A DNA stretch of 64,000 nt from JAKAGZ01 sp963772675 (GCA_963772675.1 CAVYYF010000011.1:248001-312000); one strand, 5' to 3'. Positions 37,127 to 46,913 are shown, numbered from the stretch's first letter. Program-made: numbers and translations. The notes: generated from the letters alone by a model not told the origin.

Positions 37127-37450
37127 TCTTAAGTGAGTTTTTGGCGTGCCGATAAGTTATTGTAACTTAGAAGCTTATAGCCAAACTACGGCCTAATATA
37201 TTTTAATACGTTTAAGCAATATTTTTTTAGAATGCTTTGAGGCAATTAAATTATTATATTTGTCTCAGTAATTATTTTCTTTTGTATAAAAAGATCTTTA
37301 TTCGTGATTTGATGATGTATGTGAGTAGTTTGTGAGTAATATATGTCTTAAGATGACGAAAATTTGATGAATGAATAATGATCAACACTGAAATAGTAAT
37401 TGACAAAAATTGTGTATAAAAAACACAATTTTATTTTTAAGATAAAATAA
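37127..37450. other. Intergenic region with two inverted repeats upstream of rnpB
   Basis: No supported gene. TTTGGC (37140-37145) pairs with GCCAAA (37180-37185), and within that span ATAAG pairs with CTTAT and AAGTT with AACTT, giving a structured 3' end for the preceding transcript. AAAATTGTGT (37406-37415) is perfectly repeated in inverse as ACACAATTTT (37423-37432), just where the -35 region of rnpB should lie. A -10-like TAAAAT is at 37443-37448. Confidence 0.45.
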
Positions 37451-37865
37451 ACATCCTGATCCGGGCAATTGTCCCCCGGTTAGCCGGGGGGAGGAAAGTC
37501 CGAACTTCACAGAACAGAGTGCCGGGTAACACCCGGCTGTTATCAGTAAAGTTGTTTAACCACAACGATACTGATACCACGGGAAAGTGCCACAGAAAAC
37601 AAACTGCCCCGAATCCGGGGTAAAGGTGAAAAGGCAGGGTAAGAGCCTACCGCTTCGGTAGTAATACCGGAGGCACGGCAAACCCCACTCGAAGCAAGGT
37701 CAAATAAGAAGGTCTTTCTCTTATTGGGAGATTAAAGTTGTTCGCTTTATGTCTTCGGACAGGATCTTCGGGTAGACTGCTAGATCCCTATGGTAACATC
37801 GGGGCAAGATAAATAATTGCCACCCCATTAATAGTGGGGATACAGAATTCGGCTTACAGGATCCG
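37451..37865 (+). ncRNA. rnpB: RNase P RNA
   Basis: Catalytic RNA that matures tRNA 5' ends. Hallmarks in order: GAGGAAAGTCCGAACTTC (P4/CR-I region, 37491 on), a P-stem GCCGGGTAACACCCGGC, GTGCCACAGAAAACAAACTG, GGTAAAGGTGAAAAGGCAGG, GTAAGAGCCTACCGC with a TTCG loop, AAACCCCACTCGAAGCAAGG, and near the 3' end ACAGAATTCGGCTTACAGG. The ends are set by pairing of ATCCTG (37453-37458) with CAGGAT (37857-37862) as P1. About 410 bases, bacterial type A in layout. It lies directly upstream of recJ. Confidence 0.95.
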
Positions 37866-37948
37866 GTTGTTTATTTTGTTCTTACAATCCTGCTTACAAA
37901 TAGATAGGCCTGCAGATTGGTAAGTGGGCATCTTTGAGGGATGGTAAT

Positions 37949-39664
37949 ATGCTGGAAAAACGTTGGAAGATTAAAGAAATTACCGACGATTATGCAGTAA
38001 AATCTTTAGCCGATTCTCTAAATTTTTCCGAAGTTCTTGCAAGGTTATTAATTCACCGCGATATTAAAAACTTTTCACAATCCAAATCTTTTTTTCGTCC
38101 TGCTATCGAATCTTTATATGATCCGTTTTTAATGGATGGAATGGAAGTAGCGACTACTCGCGTTATAAAAGCTCTTACTGAAAATCAGCCGATTTGTATT
38201 TACGGAGATTACGATGTGGACGGGACTTGTTCAACAGCTCTCCTTTATATGTTTTTGAAAGAACTTGGGGCTAATGTTGAATATTATATTCCCAAAAGAT
38301 TAACTGAAGGTTATGGACTTTCGCAATCCGGAATTGATTATGTAAAATCGAGAAATGTTTCTTTGCTTATTTCGGTTGATTGCGGAATAACTGCAGTTGA
38401 AGAAACAAATTACGCTAATGAGCTCGGCATTGATTTAATAATATGCGATCATCATCAGCCTAAAGAACAGATACCGAAAGCTTTTGCCGTCCTTGATCCA
38501 TTAAAACCAAATTGTAATTATCCATTTAAATACCTATCTGGTGCCGGTGTGGCTTTTAAACTTGCGCAGGGGGTATCTGAAAGGATCGGAAAACGAGAAC
38601 TACCCATGCAATATCTTGATCTCGTAGCATTGGCAGGCGCCGCTGATATTGTCCCGTTGGTTGATGAAAATAGAGTGTTGGTGAAAGAAGGCCTAAATTT
38701 AATTAATAATAATCCAAGACCGGGTATTGGAGCATTGATCGATATCAGTAATCTGAGTCCGGGAAACTTAAGCTCGGGACAGATCGTCTTCACCATTGCA
38801 CCTAGAATTAATGCTGCTGGTCGATTGGGTGATGCTGAACGCGCGGTTGAATTATTTGTTACTAAAGATAAAAACAAGGCAAAAGAGTTTGCAAACATCC
38901 TTGAATCAGAAAATTATCAGCGTAGAAAAATAGATGAAAACACTTTGGGCGAAGCATTAAATATTATAGAGAATTCGTTAGATTTGGATGTTGAAATTCC
39001 TATAGTTTTACATCAGGAAAGCTGGCATCCGGGAGTGATTGGTATAGTTGCTTCCCGATTAGTAGAAAAATATTACCGCCCCACAGTAATGCTAACAACT
39101 GTTGACGGGGTCGCAAAAGGTTCTGCTAGGAGCATAGCTAATTTTAATATCTATGAAGCGCTTGAAAAATGTCAGGATGTTCTTATTCACTTTGGCGGTC
39201 ATAAAGCTGCTGCCGGCCTGGCAGTAGAAATTGATAAGCTTGAAGAATTTAAGCAGAAATTCAGTCAGGTCGTTAAGGAATCAATGTCTTCTGAAGATTT
39301 TTCACCTGAAATTAAAATTGATTCACAATTAAAATTTTCTGAAATAACCCCGAAGTTTTTGAGAATCATTGATCAATTTGCGCCGTTTGGTCCTGGAAAT
39401 ATGCGCCCTGTTTTCCTTTCTGAAGATGTAGAAATTGCAGGAATGCCGAGAATCGTCGGGCATAATCATTTGTTAGCAAGTTTGAAACAGCGGGGATCGG
39501 ATAAAATTTTTGATGCGATCGGATTCAATATGGGTGAGTACTACGATCTTATAAAAAATAATCACCATCAAATTGATATTGTTTATTCAATTGATAAGAT
39601 GGCAAGAGATGGAAGATCATTTCCGCAATTCAGATTTAAGGATTTAAAAGTAAAAGAAAATTAA
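37949..39664 (+). CDS. recJ: Single-stranded-DNA-specific exonuclease RecJ
   Basis: 5'-3' exonuclease of recombination and mismatch repair. DHH-family motifs: ICIYGDYDVDGTCSTALLY (motif I/II), LISVDCGITA, IICDHHQPKEQ, then DHHA1 with HPGVIGIVASRLVEKYYRP and HFGGHKAAAGLAVE, followed by an OB domain (VFLSEDVEIAGMPRIVGHNH). The ATG at 37949 is preferred; an in-frame TTG at 37934 adds five residues. The 571-residue size is normal. Confidence 0.96.
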   Translation: MLEKRWKIKEITDDYAVKSLADSLNFSEVLARLLIHRDIKNFSQSKSFFRPAIESLYDPFLMDGMEVATTRVIKALTENQPICIYGDYDVDGTCSTALLYMFLKELGANVEYYIPKRLTEGYGLSQSGIDYVKSRNVSLLISVDCGITAVEETNYANELGIDLIICDHHQPKEQIPKAFAVLDPLKPNCNYPFKYLSGAGVAFKLAQGVSERIGKRELPMQYLDLVALAGAADIVPLVDENRVLVKEGLNLINNNPRPGIGALIDISNLSPGNLSSGQIVFTIAPRINAAGRLGDAERAVELFVTKDKNKAKEFANILESENYQRRKIDENTLGEALNIIENSLDLDVEIPIVLHQESWHPGVIGIVASRLVEKYYRPTVMLTTVDGVAKGSARSIANFNIYEALEKCQDVLIHFGGHKAAAGLAVEIDKLEEFKQKFSQVVKESMSSEDFSPEIKIDSQLKFSEITPKFLRIIDQFAPFGPGNMRPVFLSEDVEIAGMPRIVGHNHLLASLKQRGSDKIFDAIGFNMGEYYDLIKNNHHQIDIVYSIDKMARDGRSFPQFRFKDLKVKEN

Positions 39665-39681
39665 TTCCGGAGTCAAAGAAT

Positions 39682-40419
39682 ATGTCAGGTCATTCAAAAT
39701 GGGCTACAACTAAAAGAAAAAAAGCCGTAATTGATGCCAAACGAGGCAAAATGTTTACGAAGCTAATCAAAGAAATTACTATTGCTGCAAGAGAAGGAGG
39801 AGGCGATCCGGTAGGAAACCCACGGTTGAGACTTGCAATTGATAACGCGAAGTCTGCAAATATGCCGGCTGATAATATAGATCGTGCAATAAAAAAAGCC
39901 ACCGGGGAACTTGAAGGCCAAAGCTATTCTGAATTAACCTATGAAGGTTACGGACCTGGAGGCGTAGCAATACTTGTTGAAGTTGTTACGGATAATAAAA
40001 ACAGAACCGTTGCTGAAGTTCGTCATTTATTTTCGAAGGGAGGCGGAAATCTTGGTGAAACCGGTTCAGTCGCGTGGATGTTTGAAAGAAAAGGAGTTAT
40101 CACCTTACCAACACAAGGGAAAAAAGAGGAAGAGATTCTTGAAATCGTTCTTGATGAAGGTGCGGAAGATATTCAAACAGAAGAAGAATTCTTTGATGTA
40201 CAAACTTCAATTGAGTCATTCGAACCAGTAAGGAAAAAACTGATAGATAAAGAATTAACTGTTGAAAATGCGGGACTCCAGTGGCTTGCTAAAAACACAA
40301 TGAACGTTAGCGGCGAAACTGCCGAGGCAATAATAAAGCTGATTGAAAATCTTGAAGATAACGATGACGTGCAGAACGTTTATACTAATGCAGACTTTGA
40401 TGAAGAATCCTTAAAATAA
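39682..40419 (+). CDS. yebC: YebC/PmpR-family regulatory protein
   Basis: A 245-residue protein opening with MSGHSKWATTKRKKAVIDAK, the family signature, then AREGGGDPVGNPRLRLAI and GPGGVAILVEVVTDNKNRT. Members act as DNA-binding regulators (often of ruvC) and, in recent work, as aids to translation of proline stretches. It lies directly before ruvC and ruvA, as in many bacteria. Confidence 0.96.
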   Translation: MSGHSKWATTKRKKAVIDAKRGKMFTKLIKEITIAAREGGGDPVGNPRLRLAIDNAKSANMPADNIDRAIKKATGELEGQSYSELTYEGYGPGGVAILVEVVTDNKNRTVAEVRHLFSKGGGNLGETGSVAWMFERKGVITLPTQGKKEEEILEIVLDEGAEDIQTEEEFFDVQTSIESFEPVRKKLIDKELTVENAGLQWLAKNTMNVSGETAEAIIKLIENLEDNDDVQNVYTNADFDEESLK

Positions 40420-40478
40420 GTTTCAGTTTCTTCTGGTTTATATAAGTTTAATAGTATTTCCATTTTAAAATAATTTTA

Positions 40479-41015
40479 ATGATAATACTTGGAGTCGATC
40501 CCGGAACCAATTATACTGGTTACGGTTTAATAAGAGCACACAAAAATTCCTTTACAAAGATTGTAAACGGATTAATAAAGCTTCCCTCTAATAAAAGTCT
40601 TACAGAAAAGCTTGAAATAATTTATGCCGAATTGGATAAGCTAATTAAGACTCATAAACCTGATGAGTTTGCAATTGAAACCGCTTTTTATGGCAAAAAT
40701 GTTCAGTCGGCTATGAAGATTGGATATGCTCGGGGAGTTTCGCTTCTGGCGGCAGTACATAATAAAATCCCGACAAGCGAATATTCTCCAAGGGAAATAA
40801 AAAAATCTGTAGTTGGAAACGGAGCCGCTTCAAAACAACAAGTAAGTTTTATGATAAAATCATTGCTCGATATAAAGAATACCAGAATGAGATTCGATGA
40901 AAGTGATGCCCTTGCGATCGCTTTATGCCATGCCTTCAGGATTCACAAAGTTACGACAAAGAGCAAGGACTGGAAGGCTTTTATTGAAGCATATCCTGAA
41001 AGAGTCATAAGTTAA
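40479..41015 (+). CDS. ruvC: Holliday junction resolvase RuvC
   Basis: Endonuclease that cuts Holliday junctions. Its acidic active-site residues are in ILGVDPGTNYTGYG (Asp), FAIETAFYGKN (Glu) and RFDESDALAIALCHA (two Asp). At 178 residues it is slightly long through a C-terminal extension. It is 60 bases after yebC and 21 bases before ruvA; ruvB is not in the window. Confidence 0.95.
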   Translation: MIILGVDPGTNYTGYGLIRAHKNSFTKIVNGLIKLPSNKSLTEKLEIIYAELDKLIKTHKPDEFAIETAFYGKNVQSAMKIGYARGVSLLAAVHNKIPTSEYSPREIKKSVVGNGAASKQQVSFMIKSLLDIKNTRMRFDESDALAIALCHAFRIHKVTTKSKDWKAFIEAYPERVIS

Positions 41016-41036
41016 TAACCTAATTCTGGATTAAAG

Positions 41037-41618
41037 ATGATTGGCTATTTGTCCGGTAAAATAGTTTCCGCTAAACCCACCAGGATAATCCTTGATGTTA
41101 ACGGTGTTGGGTATGTCGTTAATATTTCAATCAATACTTTTGAAAAAATCAGCAATAAATCATCCGTTTCGCTTTTTATTTTTACGAGTGTAAAAGAAGA
41201 TTCAATATCATTATTTGGTTTTTATACTGAATCAGAAAAAGAAATGTTTGAGCTGTCGATTTCAGTAAATGGTATCGGACCGAAATTAGCCCTGAGTATT
41301 TTATCGGGTATACAGGTTGATGAATTAAGGCAAGCGATTATTTCAGGTGATATTTCAAGAATTGTTTCAGTACCGGGAATTGGAAGAAAAACTGCAGAGA
41401 GGCTTGTACTCGAATTAAAGTCAAAAGTTGGATCCGTTGCTGCTGAAGGGGAAGAAGCGGTACCTTTCAGTATTAAGAACGAAGCCATTGCCGCCCTGAC
41501 CACATTAGGATATAATTCTAAACAAGCCGAAAAAAGTATAAGGGATGTTCTTGCTGAATACCCAAAAGCAACCCTGGAGGACCTGATCAAAAAAGCATTG
41601 AGCAATCTGAGCGGGTGA
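41037..41618 (+). CDS. ruvA: Holliday junction branch migration protein RuvA
   Basis: A 193-residue DNA-binding subunit that targets RuvB helicase to junctions. Domain I is an OB-fold (MIGYLSGKIV, VNGVGYVVNIS); domain II has two helix-hairpin-helix motifs (SVNGIGPKLALSIL and SVPGIGRKTAERLVLELK); domain III is the RuvB-contact domain (EAIAALTTLGYNSKQAEKSI). The stop abuts the stop of the convergent FAH-family gene with no visible terminator. Confidence 0.95.
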   Translation: MIGYLSGKIVSAKPTRIILDVNGVGYVVNISINTFEKISNKSSVSLFIFTSVKEDSISLFGFYTESEKEMFELSISVNGIGPKLALSILSGIQVDELRQAIISGDISRIVSVPGIGRKTAERLVLELKSKVGSVAAEGEEAVPFSIKNEAIAALTTLGYNSKQAEKSIRDVLAEYPKATLEDLIKKALSNLSG

Positions 41619-42275
41619 TTATCTAACTTCGCATTGCAGCGAGGCTATTCCTTCAATTTCGGCAAATATTTTATCTCCTTTTTCAACCTTACTAACACCC
41701 GCAGGTGTTCCGGTGTATATCAAATCGCCTTCTTCGAGTGTCATAAGTGAGGAAATATATTCAACAATTTTTGATGGTATAAAAATCATTGTATTAAGTT
41801 TAGCTCTTTGTTTGGTTGTTCCATTTATTGAAAGTGAGATAACTTCATCTAAAGTAAGGTTATGATCCTTCTTTAAAACAAAGTCAGATATCACAGCGGA
41901 GGTATCAAAACCTTTCGCAATAGTCCAGGGGTGTCCTTTCTTTTTTAATTCACTTTGAATATCCCGCAATGTCATATCAAGCCCAACACCATATCCGAGA
42001 ATTGCATCCTCAACATTTTTCTTATCGGCACCTTTAATTGTCTTTCCTATTAAAAGAACTAATTCAACTTCGTGTTGCATGTCCCCGGAAAAATTTGGAT
42101 ATATTATCCTTTCACCCGAATAAATAATTGCAGAATTTGGTTTGAGAAACACAACCGGTTTTTCCGGTATTTCATTTCCAAGTTCACGGGCATGTTCAGC
42201 ATAATTTCTTCCTACGCATACAATTTTCCCAACCGGAATCTTATCTGATGAATTTTTGATTGTGATAAATTTCAT
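41619..42275 (-). CDS. Fumarylacetoacetate hydrolase-family protein (acylpyruvase-like)
   Basis: A 218-residue single-domain FAH protein. The fold and metal site are marked by IVCVGRNYAEHARELGN, KPNSAI, HEVELVLLIGK (the Glu-x-Glu metal ligands), GVGLDMTLRDIQSELKKKGH, AKGFDTSA and YTGTPAGVSKVEKGD. This size and motif set match the YcgM/FAHD1 type, which cleaves acylpyruvates or decarboxylates oxaloacetate. The exact substrate cannot be told. Monocistronic. Confidence 0.9.
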   Translation of the reverse strand: MKFITIKNSSDKIPVGKIVCVGRNYAEHARELGNEIPEKPVVFLKPNSAIIYSGERIIYPNFSGDMQHEVELVLLIGKTIKGADKKNVEDAILGYGVGLDMTLRDIQSELKKKGHPWTIAKGFDTSAVISDFVLKKDHNLTLDEVISLSINGTTKQRAKLNTMIFIPSKIVEYISSLMTLEEGDLIYTGTPAGVSKVEKGDKIFAEIEGIASLQCEVR

Positions 42276-42367
42276 AATATACCTCAGTTATGGGCTGTCA
42301 GTTGATCATAGTTATTATTCAGAGATTAAAATTAACAAATATTTTTAAATACTTATAAAAATTAATT

Positions 42368-43624
42368 TCAGGTTTTTTGTTTTTTCTTTTTAGCCGCGGG
42401 AAAGAGTACGTTATTTAAGATTAACCTGTATCCCGGTGAGTTTTTGTAAAGAGAAAGATCTGTTGGAGGGTCTCCGACTAAATGTTGATAATCTTCCGGA
42501 TCGTGTCCCCCGTAAAAAGCAAAAAATCCACGTCCAAAAGTACCATAAATATACTTAACCTGGTCGGTGCCGTCGCGTTTTGCAAGTATAGTGACTGTTT
42601 TCTTTATCTGTTCCTGGTGGAACATCGTTGTTTGTCCCATAAATCCGTGAATAACATTCACATGATCCTGTGTCAACATAGTTGGTACCGGATCATATTT
42701 CGCAGAGAAATCAAACAGAGTAAAATAATCATTTTGAGGGCTTCCTATTTCTGCTGGTTGCACATCAATACTGCTGTATTCGTAAACATAAGGATTCATT
42801 TCAAGTTTGAAATTTGTAAAAGCAAGAGTGTTTGAGAAGTCCAGCTTTGCCTGTGCGTCCGGATCGGGCGGGTCACCATCATACATTTTATCGCAGATGT
42901 CGACATTGTGAGCAGCAAGTGCAATATCATAGGAATCAGTGGCAGAGCACATTGCAAAAAGAAAGCCACCATCGCCCACATAATTCTTGATATCTTCGGC
43001 CACAGCTTTCATCATATTAGAAACTTTTTTGAAACCATTTTTCTTTGCGTCCTGTTCGTATTCCATTTGCTGATCTATATACCATTGTGCATTGCTGAAA
43101 CTTGCATAAAATTTTCCGTATTGGCCTGTGAAATCTTCGTGATGTAAATGGAGCCAATCATATTTTGGCAGATCACCTCTTAAAATTTCGTCATTCCAGA
43201 TTTTTGTGTATGGAATTTTTGCATACTCAAGCACCATAGTAACAGCATCATCCCAGGGTTGAAATCCGGGTGGTACAAATACAGCAATCTTAGGCGCTTT
43301 CTCTAACCGGACCACATCCATATTTTTATCATTGCCCTGGACTATGGAATATATTTGTGCAGCATCAGTTGCAGACAATAAATCAAAAGCAACGCCTTCA
43401 ACTCGACATTGAGTTGCGATTTTATTTGAATAATCGAGCATAAAAGAACCACCCCGATAATTAAGAAGCCAGTCCGCTTTAATTCCCTCTGTAAGTGCGC
43501 TGTATGTTATTCCATAAGCTCTCAAATGATCAGTTTGTTTGAGATCCATATAGATGAGAATTTTAGACTGAGCACAAATGATGTTGGTGGCGAGAAAGAG
43601 AAGTAATATAAATTTTTTTAACAT
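42368..43624 (-). CDS. Uncharacterised exported protein (labelled asparagine synthetase B in some databases)
   Basis: A 418-residue protein with a signal peptide (MLKKFILLLFLATNIICAQ). It begins ILIYMDLKQTDHLRAYGI and LLNYRGGSFML and has a striking DWLHLHHEDFTGQYGKF segment, plus a later FAMCSATDSYDIALAAH with a conserved-looking Cys. From memory, similar FCB proteins carry the label asparagine synthetase B, but neither the N-terminal nucleophile Cys domain nor a PP-loop (SGGLDS) is present and the protein is exported, so that name is not supported. A periplasmic hydrolase or amidotransferase-like fold is possible. ATG at 43624 is preferred over the TTG at 43639. Confidence 0.75.
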   Translation of the reverse strand: MLKKFILLLFLATNIICAQSKILIYMDLKQTDHLRAYGITYSALTEGIKADWLLNYRGGSFMLDYSNKIATQCRVEGVAFDLLSATDAAQIYSIVQGNDKNMDVVRLEKAPKIAVFVPPGFQPWDDAVTMVLEYAKIPYTKIWNDEILRGDLPKYDWLHLHHEDFTGQYGKFYASFSNAQWYIDQQMEYEQDAKKNGFKKVSNMMKAVAEDIKNYVGDGGFLFAMCSATDSYDIALAAHNVDICDKMYDGDPPDPDAQAKLDFSNTLAFTNFKLEMNPYVYEYSSIDVQPAEIGSPQNDYFTLFDFSAKYDPVPTMLTQDHVNVIHGFMGQTTMFHQEQIKKTVTILAKRDGTDQVKYIYGTFGRGFFAFYGGHDPEDYQHLVGDPPTDLSLYKNSPGYRLILNNVLFPAAKKKKQKT

Positions 43625-43637
43625 TAAGAAACCCGGC

Positions 43638-43674
43638 AAAAAAAATTTTAGGCGATCATTTGATCGCCTAAATT
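43638..43674 (-). terminator. Terminator of clpX
   Basis: TTTAGGCGATCA (43647-43658) pairs perfectly with TGATCGCCTAAA (43661-43672); on the minus strand the hairpin is followed by a T-rich tail (eight A on the plus strand at 43638-43645). It lies 27 bases past the clpX stop and just before the next minus-strand start. Confidence 0.85.
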
Positions 43675-43700
43675 AAAATCAATAAATATTTATAATAATA

Positions 43701-44951
43701 TTATGCTGATTTCCTGTCAGCTTCAAGGTAAATTGGTTCCCCCCCGGATTCGACAACATCTTTTGTGATAATACATTTATCAACTTTGTCTCTGCTAGGA
43801 AGGTCGTACATTATGTCAAGCATAAATCCTTCAACGATAGATCTTAACGCACGAGCCCCGGTTTTTCTTACCATAGCTTTTTCAACAATTGACTGAATCG
43901 CAAATGGATCAAATTCAAGCTCAACGCCTTCCATCATAAATAATTTTTTGAATTGTTTAAGTATGGCATTCTTTGGTTCAGTAAGAATACTTTTCAGAGC
44001 TTCTTCTTTCAAAGCTTGCAACGGGGCAACAACAGGGATTCTGCCTATCAGTTCCGGAATTAATCCGTAGTGCAACAAGTCTTCCGGCTGGATGTATTTC
44101 AAAACATCTTCTTCATCCTTCTTGGCTTTTAAATCAGAAGAGAATCCCATTCTGTTTTTATTGATTCTTGATGCAATAATTTTGTCGATCCCATCGAAGG
44201 CACCGCCTACAACAAACAAAATATTTTTTGTATTAATATTAATAAGACTTTGTTCCGGATGCTTTCTTCCCCCTTTAGGAGGTACACCCGCAATTGTTCC
44301 TTCGAGAATTTTTAATAAAGCTTGCTGAACACCTTCGCCTGAAACATCTCTTGTAATGGATGTACTTTCACCTTTGCGGGCTATTTTATCAATTTCATCA
44401 ATATATACAATTCCCTTCTGGGCTTTTTCAAGATTATAATCAGCTGCCTGAAGCAAATGAACAAGAACAGTTTCTACGTCATCGCCGACATAACCAGCTT
44501 CTGTGAGAGTTGTTGCATCAGCAATGGCAAAGGGAACATCAAGAATTTTTGCAAGTGTTTGAGCCAGCAAAGTTTTGCCTACCCCGGTAGGTCCAATCAA
44601 AAGGATATTACTTTTTTCGATTTCAACATCATCCAGTTCAAAAAACGATGAACGAGTATTTATTCTTTTGTAATGATTATAGACTGCAACAGCCAGAGTT
44701 TTCTTTGCCCTTTCCTGTCCAACGACGTATTCGTCCAAGGTCTTTTTTATGGATTCAGGTGTGTGGTCATATGAAAACCTGGATTTTGCGTTTGTATATG
44801 CGGCGAGATTATTTTTAAGAATATCTACGCTGCTGCTTATACAAATATCACAAATGTAAACGTCGGGCCCGGCTATCATACTACCGACTTCACTTCCGTC
44901 CCTTCCGCAAAATGAACATTTTACAATTTTTTGATTCTGTCTTTTGCCCAT
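43701..44951 (-). CDS. clpX: ATP-dependent Clp protease ATP-binding subunit ClpX
   Basis: AAA+ unfoldase that feeds ClpP. The N-terminal zinc-binding domain has Cys12, Cys15, Cys34 and Cys37. Walker A is GPTGVGKTLLAQTLA, with the pore-region segment ATTLTEAGYVGDDVE, Walker B IVYIDEIDKIA, GVQQALLKILEG and sensor II near TGARALRS. The 416-residue length is standard. clpP is not in the window; the gene upstream on the strand is a TPR protein only seven bases away. Confidence 0.97.
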   Translation of the reverse strand: MGKRQNQKIVKCSFCGRDGSEVGSMIAGPDVYICDICISSSVDILKNNLAAYTNAKSRFSYDHTPESIKKTLDEYVVGQERAKKTLAVAVYNHYKRINTRSSFFELDDVEIEKSNILLIGPTGVGKTLLAQTLAKILDVPFAIADATTLTEAGYVGDDVETVLVHLLQAADYNLEKAQKGIVYIDEIDKIARKGESTSITRDVSGEGVQQALLKILEGTIAGVPPKGGRKHPEQSLININTKNILFVVGGAFDGIDKIIASRINKNRMGFSSDLKAKKDEEDVLKYIQPEDLLHYGLIPELIGRIPVVAPLQALKEEALKSILTEPKNAILKQFKKLFMMEGVELEFDPFAIQSIVEKAMVRKTGARALRSIVEGFMLDIMYDLPSRDKVDKCIITKDVVESGGEPIYLEADRKSA

Positions 44952-44958
44952 TTAATAC

Positions 44959-46794
44959 CTAGCTTATTTTATTTTTTAAGGAAATAATTGTCTTTCTTAC
45001 TTCATCAAGATAGATTGAGTTTGGAAATAGAGCAAGTAAATTTTCATAAGCTTCAATTGCTTTTTCTTTGTTTTTTAAACCAAACTCGTAAGTTTTACCT
45101 TCCAAATATAAAGCTTTATCCGCATATATGTTTTTCGCTCCCTCGTCAGCTATATGGGTCAATTTTGTAATAGCAGTTTCCAGGCTATCCGTTGCTATAT
45201 CCATTTCTGCATCCCTTATTTGGGCAAACTGTGCAAGCACAAAAGCTCGGGGATTACCAGCTATTTTTTTGTAAATAATAGAAGCACTGTCAAATTTCAT
45301 TTGTTCTGAGAGTAGTTCAGCTTTTGAGAATTCAGCAAGATTTATGGAATCATTTTTTGAAGTGCTCAATAAAAGTGAAAGCTCAAGCGCATCGTTTGTC
45401 GAATTATCCTGCATGTCGCTTATTATCTCTGAGAGAAGAGCTTTCGATTTTTCAAAGTCTTTTTTATAAAAACTGATTTTTGCCAGTTGTAGTTTTGCAA
45501 GGTTCTTTTTATCAAGTGGAGTTTTTTTATTATCAAGTACTTTAGAATATTCCAGCACTGCCTGATCAAGGTTGCCTTTTTGTAGAGCAATATCTCCAAG
45601 TCCCAAATATGCATCAAAGATTAACTTTGAAGTAGTTGCTGCCGTAAGCTGCTTGAAATATTTTTGTGCTTCATCAGGAGCGTCCCTTTTATTTAGAAGG
45701 ATATCGGCAATTCTCAATAATGATTCATTAGCAACTTCTGAATTCGGGTAAGCCTTAATTATTTCTGAATAAGCATTTATGACTTTTTCAATTTTATCAT
45801 TAGATAATGTGAAGGGTCTGGAGTATGGTTTCCAATCATTTGCATTTAAAGTGCTGTCATCATTAAGCGTTGCCTCAAGAGTTTTGGCATAACCAAGCTT
45901 TACATTGGATATAAAAGGTGAATTAGGAAACCGGGAAAGAATTTCATCATAAACCTGTGTTGCTTTGGAGAATTGCTTTTCTTCCGTAAGATAATTTGCA
46001 AAATTTAATAGCAGATAACCTTGTTGATCCTGCACGGATTCTATTTGTTCGTAAAGATTGAAAGCTTTATTATATTCTTTTGCTTCCTTATAAAGTGTTG
46101 CAAGTAGAAATTTAAATTCAATTTTATTAGACTGATAACTTTTTACAGCTTCAATAGTTTGCTCAAGCGCACCTGGTTTATTAATAAATGACAATATTCT
46201 TGACTGAATTGAATTTAACTGTGCGGGGCTATTATCTAATATTGAGCAATATTCTTCAGCAGCATTTTTATACTGCATTGTTAGTGAATATAAATTTGCC
46301 AGATCATAAGAAAAATAATTATTGGTCTTTGCTTCGGCTTTTCCTCTCTTCAAATATTCAATTGCTTTATCGAATGCTCTTCTTTCAATTGCGTAATTTG
46401 CTAGAATTCTGTAAGCAGTTTCATTATTCGGAACTTTATCAAGTGAGCTATCCCAAACCTCAAAGGCTTTTTTGTCGTCGCCCATAAGATAGTATGTAGA
46501 ACCGAGAAGACCGTAAAGATTTATATCCTGTGGATTAGTTTTTAACCGGCTTTCTATTAAAATAATGGAGAGATCGTACTTTTTTAGCTGCACATAGGAA
46601 TCATTCAATCCTTCAAAAATCTGGTAATTGGCAGTTTGGGTTTTATATAGTTCTTCGAAAATCTGTTCTGCCTTGTCATATTGTCCACCCTGCAAATATG
46701 ACTGAGCGAGAACGTATTTATTATTAAAGTCGTTAGGCTGCTGTGCTAAAACTAGGAGACTCGCAAAAGCAGTTATTAGTAATGTCTTGAGCAT
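44959..46794 (-). CDS. Exported TPR-repeat protein
   Basis: A 611-residue protein with a signal peptide (MLKTLLITAFASLLVLAQ) and about a dozen tetratricopeptide repeats from residue 20 to the end, for example YDKAEQIFEELYKTQ, AFEVWDSSLDKVPNNETAYR, AIEAYENLLALFPNS. It probably works as a periplasmic scaffold. The final repeats resemble YbgF/BamD-like tails. The ATG at 46794 gives a clean signal peptide; the frame also opens at a TTG three codons earlier. It ends seven bases before clpX. Confidence 0.8.
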   Translation of the reverse strand: MLKTLLITAFASLLVLAQQPNDFNNKYVLAQSYLQGGQYDKAEQIFEELYKTQTANYQIFEGLNDSYVQLKKYDLSIILIESRLKTNPQDINLYGLLGSTYYLMGDDKKAFEVWDSSLDKVPNNETAYRILANYAIERRAFDKAIEYLKRGKAEAKTNNYFSYDLANLYSLTMQYKNAAEEYCSILDNSPAQLNSIQSRILSFINKPGALEQTIEAVKSYQSNKIEFKFLLATLYKEAKEYNKAFNLYEQIESVQDQQGYLLLNFANYLTEEKQFSKATQVYDEILSRFPNSPFISNVKLGYAKTLEATLNDDSTLNANDWKPYSRPFTLSNDKIEKVINAYSEIIKAYPNSEVANESLLRIADILLNKRDAPDEAQKYFKQLTAATTSKLIFDAYLGLGDIALQKGNLDQAVLEYSKVLDNKKTPLDKKNLAKLQLAKISFYKKDFEKSKALLSEIISDMQDNSTNDALELSLLLSTSKNDSINLAEFSKAELLSEQMKFDSASIIYKKIAGNPRAFVLAQFAQIRDAEMDIATDSLETAITKLTHIADEGAKNIYADKALYLEGKTYEFGLKNKEKAIEAYENLLALFPNSIYLDEVRKTIISLKNKIS

Positions 46795-46913
46795 GGTAGC
46801 CAAAAATACGAAATAAAAATGAGCGGGAACAAGGAAAAATTAGAGCAGAGCACAAAAAGACTCGACCTGAGGCTGAATTATTCCCTGAAAATTTTAATAT
46901 AGACTGTCCTATG

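Noticed and set aside
42368..43624. Asparagine synthetase B as product name
   Set aside because: Neither catalytic domain is present and the protein carries a signal peptide.
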